Positions 57,324 to 64,000 of a stretch of DNA of 64,000 nt are shown piece by piece; position 1 is the stretch's first letter; each line of letters starts with the position of its first letter. The notes below the pieces were generated by a model that was given only the letters and a program-made list of their open reading frames with translations, had not been told where the DNA came from and made no database searches. The DNA comes from Alkalihalobacillus pseudalcaliphilus (GTDB lineage Bacteria > Bacillota > Bacilli > Bacillales > Bacillaceae_D), in assembly GCA_001038565.1 (NCBI GenBank), contig LFJO01000010.1, forward strand, positions 1-64,000, written 5' to 3'. Position numbers and translations under genes: made by a program.

Positions 57324-58256
57324 ATGCGTAAGATGCAAACACAGTTTGGGCAGTGGGGGAGTCAAGATCAGCTATTTGAGAAATTAGAAAATCAAAAACA
57401 AGTATTATTAAAAGACCCACTTATTCAAAAGGCTTTAAACAATCATGAACGAGTAACGACTGAGATGGTGGAGCAGGGGCTCATTCAACTTTTTGAGTAT
57501 CAAAAAGAGCAGCATAACTGTGAAAAATGTCCTGGATTAGCAGCCTGTCCAAATATGATGCAAGGTTATCAGCCAGAGCTTACTACTAGACATGGTTATT
57601 TTGATTTGTCTTATCACCCGTGTCATTTGAAAGTCAAGGAAGTGGAAAGAGCGAAGCAACGTGAGCGAATGAAATCGTTATATATGCCAAGAGAGATTTT
57701 TGAGGCCTCGTTTGAATCGATAGAGTTTGATGAAAGCCGTGAAAATGGGATTGCTGCAGCAGCTGAGTTTGCAGCTTCCGTGAAACCTGGCCAAGATCCT
57801 ATGGGGCTTTACTTATATGGTCCTTTTGGAGTCGGTAAGACGTATATTGTTGGAGCTATGGCTAACCTTTTGATGAAAAGAGAGATTGAAACCTATACCG
57901 TTTATGCTCCAGACTTTTTTACTGAAATGAAAAATTCAATTGGAAATGGTACGTTTCAAGAGAAATTAAATGATGTGAAAAATGCTAAAGTATTAATCTT
58001 AGATGATATTGGAGCAGAGACGATGTCACCTTGGATTCGTGATGAAGTATTAGGGTCGATTTTACAGCATCGAATGTTCGAGAAGCTACCTACCGTATTT
58101 ACATCTAATTATCATTATGATGATTTAGAAAAGCATTTAATGTATTCCGATAAGAGCGGGATAGAGGAATTAAAGGCATTAAGAATTATGGAGCGGATTC
58201 GGTATTATACGAAACTCATTACCGTTGAAGGACGAAATCGCCGGAAAAACTCATAG
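57324..58256 (+). CDS. dnaI: Primosomal protein DnaI (helicase loader)
   Basis: An AAA+ ATPase of 310 residues that loads the replicative helicase. The N-terminal helicase-interaction domain (about 1-105) has the zinc-binding CEKCPGLAAC segment (about 71-80) and a later HPCH. The AAA+ domain has Walker A GPFGVGKT (about 166-173), Walker B LILDDIG (about 225-231), and the sensor TSNY. AAGGAGGTG precedes the ATG. Confidence 0.95.
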   Translation: MRKMQTQFGQWGSQDQLFEKLENQKQVLLKDPLIQKALNNHERVTTEMVEQGLIQLFEYQKEQHNCEKCPGLAACPNMMQGYQPELTTRHGYFDLSYHPCHLKVKEVERAKQRERMKSLYMPREIFEASFESIEFDESRENGIAAAAEFAASVKPGQDPMGLYLYGPFGVGKTYIVGAMANLLMKREIETYTVYAPDFFTEMKNSIGNGTFQEKLNDVKNAKVLILDDIGAETMSPWIRDEVLGSILQHRMFEKLPTVFTSNYHYDDLEKHLMYSDKSGIEELKALRIMERIRYYTKLITVEGRNRRKNS

Positions 58257-58268
58257 AATCAAATGCTT

Positions 58269-58298
58269 AAGAAGGTTGGAATAGATTCCAACCTTCTT
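58269..58298 (+). terminator. Hairpin after dnaI
   Basis: AAGAAGGTTGGAA pairs perfectly with TTCCAACCTTCTT around TAGA. The T run is weak (CGCTTTG). Confidence 0.7.
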
Positions 58299-58368
58299 CG
58301 CTTTGCGAAAGAGTTATTTTGTGATACCATGAACATATTCCAGATTGATAGATGGGGGTAAATAAATC

Positions 58369-59481
58369 ATGAGCATCGATGCTATTCTAAATCGTGCATT
58401 GGACGGTCAACGTATTTCAATGGATGATGCCGTGAAACTTTATGAAAGTGATGAAGTAGAAAAAATTGGTGACGTCGCCAATCAAATAATGAAAAAGTGG
58501 CACCCTGATCCAGTTACAACATTTGTAATTGGTAGAAATGTTAACTATACAAACTTTTGTGATACGTATTGTAGTTTTTGTGCCTTTTATCGTCCGCCAA
58601 ATTCAAAAGAAGGTTATGTATTGGATAATGAAGTTATTTTTCAAAAAATCCAAGAAACTTTAGATGTTGGTGGTACTGAGATCTTAATGCAAGGTGGAAC
58701 AAATCCCAATTTAAAGCTTGATTATTATACAAATTTGTTAAAAGAGATTAAAAAGCGTTTTCCGGACATATGGATGCATTCTTTTTCTCCTGCAGAAATT
58801 TGGAAGATTGCTGAAGTTTCAGAGTTGTCGATTGAAGAGGTACTTAGTGAACTTCATAAAGCTGGATTAGATAGTATGCCTGGTGGTGGAGCAGAGATTT
58901 TAACAGAAGAAACGAGATTAAGAGTAAGTCGTCTCAAGGTAACTTGGGAACAGTGGATCGATGCAATGAAAACCTCAAAAAAGGTTGGAATGCATGGAAC
59001 GGCGACTATGGTTATCGGTTTTGGTGAATCGTTCGAAGAGCGTGCATTACATATGCAACGTGTACGAGATGCCCAAGATGAGACAGGATGTTTTACTGCT
59101 TATATTTCTTGGTTGCTGCAGCCGGATAATACGGCTTTGAGGAAATACAAAAAGTTAACACCTGAAGATTACTTAAAGAATGTAGCTATTTCTCGTATTT
59201 TCTTAGACAACATTAAAAACTTCCAGTCATCATGGGTGACAATGGGGCCAGAGGTTGGTAAGTTGTCTTTACAATATGGTTGTAATGATTTTGGTAGTAC
59301 GATGATGGAAGAGAACGTAGTTTCTGCTGCGAATACAACGCATAAAGTAAATACGAATCAGACGCTTCAGTTGATTCGTGAGGCTGGTAAAATTCCGGCT
59401 CAACGTGATACGCGTTATAATATTTTGCGTGTATTTGAAGGTGATGAATCTGCAGAAAAGGATTTTATTATGCAGAACTGA
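58369..59481 (+). CDS. mqnC: Cyclic dehypoxanthine futalosine synthase MqnC (radical SAM)
   Basis: A radical SAM enzyme of 370 residues that cyclises dehypoxanthine futalosine in the futalosine route to menaquinone. The iron-sulfur motif CDTYCSFC (Cys64, Cys68, Cys71) is at the MqnC/MqnE/CofH position, and the GGTEILMQGG and GGGAEIL blocks are typical of MqnC. It is a single-gene unit here, and the partner genes (mqnA, mqnD, mqnE) are not in the window. Its presence implies futalosine-type menaquinone synthesis rather than the chorismate/MenF route of B. subtilis. Confidence 0.9.
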   Translation: MSIDAILNRALDGQRISMDDAVKLYESDEVEKIGDVANQIMKKWHPDPVTTFVIGRNVNYTNFCDTYCSFCAFYRPPNSKEGYVLDNEVIFQKIQETLDVGGTEILMQGGTNPNLKLDYYTNLLKEIKKRFPDIWMHSFSPAEIWKIAEVSELSIEEVLSELHKAGLDSMPGGGAEILTEETRLRVSRLKVTWEQWIDAMKTSKKVGMHGTATMVIGFGESFEERALHMQRVRDAQDETGCFTAYISWLLQPDNTALRKYKKLTPEDYLKNVAISRIFLDNIKNFQSSWVTMGPEVGKLSLQYGCNDFGSTMMEENVVSAANTTHKVNTNQTLQLIREAGKIPAQRDTRYNILRVFEGDESAEKDFIMQN

Positions 59482-59501
59482 TGTAAATAATTGATTTGAA
59501 T

Positions 59502-59539
59502 GCTATGGAAGGGATGTCATCCTTTCTGTAGCTTTTTTT
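59502..59539 (+). terminator. Intrinsic terminator after mqnC
   Basis: GCTATGGAAGGGAT pairs with ATCCTTTCTGTAGC (with wobbles), followed by seven T that run straight into a reverse-oriented repeat tail (GTATGAAAGTG). Confidence 0.85.
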
Positions 59540-60178
59540 GTATGAAAGTGTACTAAAGCTCATGTGCTCTTCTTCGAAGATCGCTGCGGGAATGGGGGGC
59601 ACGCTTTCCGCAGGCGGGCGCTGAGCTAACTTGCTATCGCAAGTGGATCTCAGCCTGCCCACCCGCCTGCAGGAGTCGGCCTCCCCATTCCCTCCGCTCG
59701 GGTTAGTGCAGGCTTCATGGTTAGTGAGCTTCTCATACAAAAATAAATGAATGAAAAGTAACAAAAGCCACCAAGTAAAAATATTAAAAGCTAATTGAAT
59801 AAGTTCCACCAGTCAAAGAACCAACACCACTTTCATTTTTGTTGGTGGCGAAGTGAATACTGGGCTTCGGCATGTACGTTTTGTATGAAAATTGAGGCTG
59901 ATACTCATATGCGGAGTTCTAATTGCCGCTCCATTTCACACTAAGTTACATAAAAAACTGCCATGATGACTTGCCTTAGCAACTCATCACCAACAAGCAT
60001 GAAAGTAGGATTTTGTCTTTTAATTGTAGGTTCTTCTTTCACTGGTGATATTATTATTTTCATTTTTAAAGAAGATTGTTTTTTGACCTTGAGATTTTAG
60101 AATAACCCAGCGGAGCATAATTTTCGGTAGTGACGAGTAGAACTCCGCATTCCAGCGTTAGCGAACTTTCATACAAAA
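59540..60178. repeat. Cluster of intergenic repeat modules in both orientations
   Basis: It contains a reverse tail (59540-59550), a GC-rich palindrome (59588-59692), a reverse CCACCAACAAAAATGAAAG module (about 59790-59900), a forward one (about 59940-60050), and a forward fragment of the palindrome module ending in GAACTTTCATACAAAA (60105-60178). The rest of the gap (60179-60640) shows no gene. Its 66-residue frame at 60201-60401 has no ribosome-binding site. Confidence 0.75.
59588..59692. repeat. GC-rich palindromic repeat
   Basis: GGGAATGGGG faces CCCCATTCCC, GCAGGCGGG faces CCCGCCTGC, GCTGAG faces CTCAGC, and ACTTGC faces GCAAGT around TATC. The GCTGAGATCC arm is shared with the modules before ecsC and polA. 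It is far more GC-rich than its surroundings, and similar palindromes are common between genes in bacilli. Confidence 0.8.
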
Positions 60179-60644
60179 ATAAATGTAATGCCAATCGTTA
60201 ATGCATTCGCATACTTTTATGTTTTATTATTGTGTGGTGGTGCGTCTATATATCACGTTTGCTAATGTCGATATACGTTTGGTTGGGTGCTTTACTTCAG
60301 CCTGTAACTCCGTGATTTCGGTTTTGTGCGGCTGTGAACTCACTTCCTATCTCACTCCCCCTCGTACCTCATTCGCCAAACTCATTTCAAGCTGTTTCTA
60401 GTCATCAGCTTCTTTTCTACTATTGTTAGTTACATTTCTTTTTATCTCTATCGCTTCCTAAAAATATTTAGGAACCTGTCATGTTTTATTTTGGACAACA
60501 TAGGATGGAAGTAGGTGCATAGGAAATTGCAGGAAAGAAGAAATGAGAGTTCCTTTGGTTTAAACGAATAAGCAAGGCTATCTGCGGTTGGTGAGGCATG
60601 ATTGCTCGATTCAGTTTAACCGATAGGGGAAGGAGGAATAGGGA

Positions 60645-61508
60645 TTGATAGCTATTCACTTTGAGGAAGAGCAGCACTGCCGGCATTTATTTCAGCAATT
60701 AAAATCGTACATTCAAAAATTCTCTAATATCGGGTTGGAGGCAAAAGTGAGTTTAGAGGGAAGCGAAACGATTCATTTACATTATCATAATAAATATGTG
60801 AACTTTTATGATTCCTTTCATCCCTTTGTTACTTCGGTTTTAACAGATTATGTTATTCATTCAAAGGAAGAGGAATGGATACTTGATATTATTGAATCCG
60901 TGTTTTACTTTCATGATGAGGAAGAGCAACAGCAAATCTTAACGATTGCAAAATCGATACTAGAAGGAGATCGGGATGATTTGCCTGCCTTATTATCTTT
61001 CTTTGATCGACATGAGCATATTTATCAAGCCTTTGCTAAAAATTTATCTGAGGATACGGTTTTTTATTATGAACCGTTTTTGACCTTTCGATTAAAAAGC
61101 TATGGTGAAATGTTGATTGACTGTGTGGAAATGGCCATTGATGAATATATGCTTGAGCAGGAATATCAAAATATGATTGAAAGCTTCAGACAACATATTA
61201 AACAGCATAAGCCGAAATATGAAGAAATTTATGTCGTGCATGAGCAAGGGACCTTCACTTTTTACGATTCAACGTTCCGCAAAGTAACACAAGAAGAAAT
61301 TATGTTTTATTTAGAGGTTGATTTGATTTTTGAGCAGGGGCTTCGGGTTGAGGAAATGGTTCTTAGTCCATTGGTGAGCTTAGTACCTAATGAGGTTAAG
61401 TTATTTACGAATCAACCATATGACGGCGTGATATTATCTTTGCAGGCTATTTTTCAAGAAAAGATGAAAGTATTTCGACTTTCTGATTTCACTCGAAAAA
61501 AGAAATAG
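60645..61508 (+). CDS. ytxC: Sporulation protein YtxC
   Basis: A 287-residue, acidic, mostly helical protein of the YtxC family, a sporulation-associated family of unknown biochemical role. The family core (LTDYVIHSKEEEWILDII and LTFRLKSYGEMLIDCVEMAIDEY) is present. It starts at TTG 60645, ten bases after AAGGAGG. The C-terminus is KKK-rich. Its place between dnaI and thrS is as in B. subtilis; ytxB, usually beside it, is absent. Confidence 0.88.
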   Translation: MIAIHFEEEQHCRHLFQQLKSYIQKFSNIGLEAKVSLEGSETIHLHYHNKYVNFYDSFHPFVTSVLTDYVIHSKEEEWILDIIESVFYFHDEEEQQQILTIAKSILEGDRDDLPALLSFFDRHEHIYQAFAKNLSEDTVFYYEPFLTFRLKSYGEMLIDCVEMAIDEYMLEQEYQNMIESFRQHIKQHKPKYEEIYVVHEQGTFTFYDSTFRKVTQEEIMFYLEVDLIFEQGLRVEEMVLSPLVSLVPNEVKLFTNQPYDGVILSLQAIFQEKMKVFRLSDFTRKKK

Positions 61509-61530
61509 AAATGATTTCATTAACTTCCCC

Positions 61531-61559
61531 TTGCATTTCGTCTTTGTAATCCCTATAAT
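61531..61559 (+). promoter_or_regulatory. SigA promoter for thrS
   Basis: TTGCAT (61531-61536) and a consensus TATAAT (61554-61559) have a 17-base spacer. The predicted start is near 61566. Confidence 0.8.
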
Positions 61560-61565
61560 ACTACA

Positions 61566-61847
61566 TAACATCAAATACACAGTAGAGAAGTATTGATGAG
61601 GACATGAGTATTACGAAACGGGATTAAAGAGAGGAAGGCAAAAGGTGAAAGCCTCCATTTACGACGTAATTCTTACCACCTCTGAACTGCTCTTGCGAAC
61701 CAAAATGATTTTTGTTGTAGCTTGAGCCGGATCACAACCGTTAACCTGTATGAGGAGTCAAAGGTTTGTTCATGGTGAATAAGCGTTTGAAAACAAGGGT
61801 GGAAACACGACGATTACTCGTCCCTTTTTTAGGGTCGAGTTTTTTTG
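61566..61847 (+). promoter_or_regulatory. T-box leader controlling thrS
   Basis: The leader has a stem I region (about 61585-61705) with the AGAGAGG and GGTGAAAGCCTCC apical parts, then the T-box AGGGTGGAAACACG (61796-61809) that forms the antiterminator, then the terminator at 61816-61847. The UGGA of the T-box would pair with a UCCA 3' end of tRNA-Thr. The specifier codon is probably ACC (about 61672) or ACT (about 61684). Uncharged tRNA-Thr would promote read-through into thrS. Confidence 0.88.
61816..61847 (+). terminator. T-box terminator of thrS
   Basis: ACTCG-CCCT pairs with AGGG-CGAGT with one internal mismatch, followed by seven T. The CTCGTCCCT arm can instead pair with the T-box AGGG, giving the antiterminator. 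Confidence 0.85.
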
Positions 61848-61910
61848 CGTGAAAAAAGGGATTCATCAAGGTATCTCTACAAAATATATGTTGAATTGGA
61901 GTGAAAGTAA

Positions 61911-63842
61911 GTGGCAGATTTTATTGAAATTATTTTTCCAGATGGTTCGAAAAAGGAGTTTCATTCAGGTGTTACAACAGAAGATATCGCACAATCGATT
62001 AGTCCTGGGTTAAAGAAAAAAGCGTATGCTGGGAAATTAAACGGTGAGCTCATTGATTTACGTACACCTTTACATGAAGGTGGTGCTATTGAGATCATCA
62101 CAGCAGGTAGTGAAGAGGCTTTAGAAACTATGCGCCATAGTTCCGCACACTTGATGGCACAAGCAATTAAACGTCTTTATCCGAATACTAAGTTTGGTGT
62201 AGGCCCTGTAATCGAAAATGGTTTTTATTACGATATAGATGCTGAGGTTAATTTAACACCAGAGGATTTACCGAAAATTGAAAAAGAAATGAAGAAAATC
62301 ATCGGTGAAAACTTAGATATTGTTCGAATCGAAGTAAGTCGCGATGAGGCGATTGAACGTTTTAAGGAGATTGAGGATCCTTATAAATTGGAGTTAATTG
62401 AGGCGATACCAGCAGGTGAACAAGTAACGATTTATGAGCAAGGTGAGTTTTTTGATTTATGTAGAGGTGTTCATGTTCCTTCTACTAACAAAATTAAGGA
62501 ATTTAAGCTTTTAAGTTTAGCTGGTGCTTATTGGCGTGGCGATAGCAAAAATAAAATGCTTCAGCGTGTGTATGGTACAGCTTTCTTTAGTAAAGAAGAT
62601 TTAAAGAAGCATTTGCAGTTTTTAGCAGAAGCGAAAGAGCGTGATCATCGTAAGTTAGGGAAAGAGCTTGGCATTTTTGCCCTTTCACAAAAGGTTGGCC
62701 AAGGTTTGCCTTTATGGTTACCCAAAGGTGCAACAGTTCGACGTATTATTGAACGTTATATCGTCGATAAAGAAGAACGTCTAGGTTACCAACATGTGTA
62801 TACACCGATCCTTGGTAGTTCTGAGCTATATAAAACGTCAGGGCATTGGGACCATTATCAAGATGATATGTTCCCAGTCATGGAGCGTGATAATGAGGAA
62901 TTTGTTTTACGCCCGATGAACTGTCCACATCATATGATGGTCTATAAACAAGAGATGCGTAGTTATCGGCAGTTGCCATTAAGAATTGCCGAGCTAGGAA
63001 TGATGCATCGTTACGAAATGTCTGGAGCCGTTTCAGGCTTACAACGAGTGCGTGGTATGACGCTGAATGATGCTCATATTTTCTGTCGCCCAGACCAAAT
63101 TAAAGAAGAATTTCTACGTGTCGTTCATCTTGTTACAGAGGTTTATAAAGACTTCGGTATTGAGGACTATCAATTCCGTTTATCTTACCGTGATCCTGAA
63201 GATAAAGAAAAATACTTTGATGACGATGAAATGTGGAACAAAGCTCAAAGTATGTTAAAAGAAGCCATGGACGACTTTGGTGTTGAGTATTATGAAGCAG
63301 AAGGTGAAGCGGCATTTTATGGTCCTAAGTTAGATGTTCAGGTTCGGACAGCTTTAGGTAAGGATGAAACATTATCAACTGTTCAACTAGACTTTTTACT
63401 TCCTGAGCGATTCGATTTAACGTATGTAGGTGAAGATGGAGCCCAACATCGTCCAGTTGTTGTCCACCGCGGAGTGGTTTCAACAATGGAAAGATTTGTT
63501 GCTTTCTTACTAGAGGAGTATAAAGGTGCTTTCCCTACTTGGCTTGCACCGGTACAAGCACAAATCATTCCTGTTTCACCAGACGTTCATTTAGAATATG
63601 CGAAAAAAGTTCAGGAACAGCTACAAGCGATCGGAGCTCGTGTTGAAATTGATGAACGAGATGAGAAGTTAGGCTATAAAATACGTGAAGCTCAAATGCA
63701 GAAAACACCGTATATGCTCGTTCTAGGTGATAAAGAAGTAGAAGCAGACGCTGTGAATATTCGTAAATACGGTGAACAGAAATCAGATTCACTTTCTTTA
63801 GAATCATTTAAACAGCAATTAGAAGCAGAGATTAAAAAGTAA
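61911..63842 (+). CDS. thrS: Threonyl-tRNA synthetase
   Basis: It charges tRNA-Thr in the cytosol. The 643-residue protein has a TGS domain (about 1-63), an editing domain with [10 protein letters not shown] (about 73-82) and the later CRGVH, a class II catalytic core with motif 2 and NCPHHMM (about 335-341), and an anticodon-binding domain (about 540-640). It starts at GTG 61911 after TTGGAGTG. Control is by the T-box leader. A hairpin follows at about 63852-63885. Confidence 0.96.
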   Translation: MADFIEIIFPDGSKKEFHSGVTTEDIAQSISPGLKKKAYAGKLNGELIDLRTPLHEGGAIEIITAGSEEALETMRHSSAHLMAQAIKRLYPNTKFGVGPVIENGFYYDIDAEVNLTPEDLPKIEKEMKKIIGENLDIVRIEVSRDEAIERFKEIEDPYKLELIEAIPAGEQVTIYEQGEFFDLCRGVHVPSTNKIKEFKLLSLAGAYWRGDSKNKMLQRVYGTAFFSKEDLKKHLQFLAEAKERDHRKLGKELGIFALSQKVGQGLPLWLPKGATVRRIIERYIVDKEERLGYQHVYTPILGSSELYKTSGHWDHYQDDMFPVMERDNEEFVLRPMNCPHHMMVYKQEMRSYRQLPLRIAELGMMHRYEMSGAVSGLQRVRGMTLNDAHIFCRPDQIKEEFLRVVHLVTEVYKDFGIEDYQFRLSYRDPEDKEKYFDDDEMWNKAQSMLKEAMDDFGVEYYEAEGEAAFYGPKLDVQVRTALGKDETLSTVQLDFLLPERFDLTYVGEDGAQHRPVVVHRGVVSTMERFVAFLLEEYKGAFPTWLAPVQAQIIPVSPDVHLEYAKKVQEQLQAIGARVEIDERDEKLGYKIREAQMQKTPYMLVLGDKEVEADAVNIRKYGEQKSDSLSLESFKQQLEAEIKK

Positions 63843-63854
63843 AGCGATGTTCTT

Positions 63855-63885
63855 GTGGATGGGTTGGTATTTCCAGCCCACATCA
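63855..63885 (+). terminator. Hairpin after thrS
   Basis: TGGGTTGG pairs with CCAGCCCA (one wobble) around TATTT. The T-rich stretch after it is interrupted (CATCATTTCTTTATT), so termination is plausible but not strong. The last ~110 bases are A/T-rich and hold no visible gene. Confidence 0.6.
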
Positions 63886-64000
63886 TTTCTTTATTATAGT
63901 GTAAAATGAACTATTTTTTCCAATTTGCCCCTTTTTAAACATATAAATGAGGTTTTTTTAAGAAAATATTTATTTCCCATTGCATTTATGTGTAATATTC

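Noticed and set aside
60201-60401. 66-codon frame in the mqnC-ytxC gap
   Set aside because: It has no ribosome-binding site, a cysteine-rich low-complexity translation and adjacent repeats; there is no evidence of a gene.

Overview
The window looks like chromosome from a low-GC, endospore-forming member of the Bacillaceae. The gene order matches the Bacillus subtilis ytx/ytr region almost gene for gene: brnQ, nifZ-thiI-sspA, nadK, ytfI-ytfJ, ytxK-ackA, argG-argH, ytkL, ytoI, ytpI, nrnA, ytrI-ytrH, dnaE, malic enzyme, accD-accA, pfkA-pyk, fxsA-ytwI, citZ-icd-mdh, phoP-phoR, polA-mutM-ytaF-coaE, speD, nrdR-dnaB-dnaI, ytxC and thrS. Sporulation genes (SASP, ytfJ, ytrH/ytrI, ytaF, ytxC) confirm a spore former. 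Differences from B. subtilis (futalosine-type mqnC, an hflK-hflC pair, an extra YhaM-like protein, no gapB before speD, no ytvI) fit an alkaliphile-type relative, but that is inference. No defence island, prophage, CRISPR array, rRNA or tRNA was seen.

Layout. 1-69 is the 3' end (domains V and VI) of a group II intron that continues off the left edge. 132-11664 holds transport, tRNA thiolation, a spore protein, NAD kinase and acetate kinase. 12253-17956 holds a degenerate YhaM-like protein, an EcsC-family protein, argG-argH and a 48-residue protein. 18063-26696 holds a reductase, alanine dehydrogenase, a peptidase, ytkL, small membrane proteins, the regulator-like ytoI, nrnA and the convergent ytrH-ytrI pair. 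26896-37442 runs from replication polymerase DnaE through malic enzyme, a FadR-type regulator, acetyl-CoA carboxylase carboxyltransferase and lower glycolysis. 37540-45577 holds two membrane proteins, three TCA-cycle genes and PhoPR. 46662-53870 holds HflKC, PolA, MutM, YtaF and CoaE. 54223-63842 holds SpeD, NrdR, the replication restart/initiation proteins DnaB and DnaI, MqnC, YtxC and T-box-controlled ThrS.

The genes are ordinary core functions. Unexplained structure is concentrated between them. A modular family of intergenic repeats recurs at least a dozen times: a short tail module, a CCACCAACAAAGATGAAAGT module, a hairpin module with a GCAA loop, and a nested 132-bp palindrome that covaries between two copies and is absent from a third. 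Reverse-oriented tails directly abut the T tract of intrinsic terminators in four of four cases seen. Two regulatory candidates stand out. One is four PhoP half-sites at exact 11-bp spacing just downstream of phoR, driving a predicted ~110-nt terminated RNA. The other is a speD leader with competing helices and a C tract complementary to the speD ribosome-binding site.
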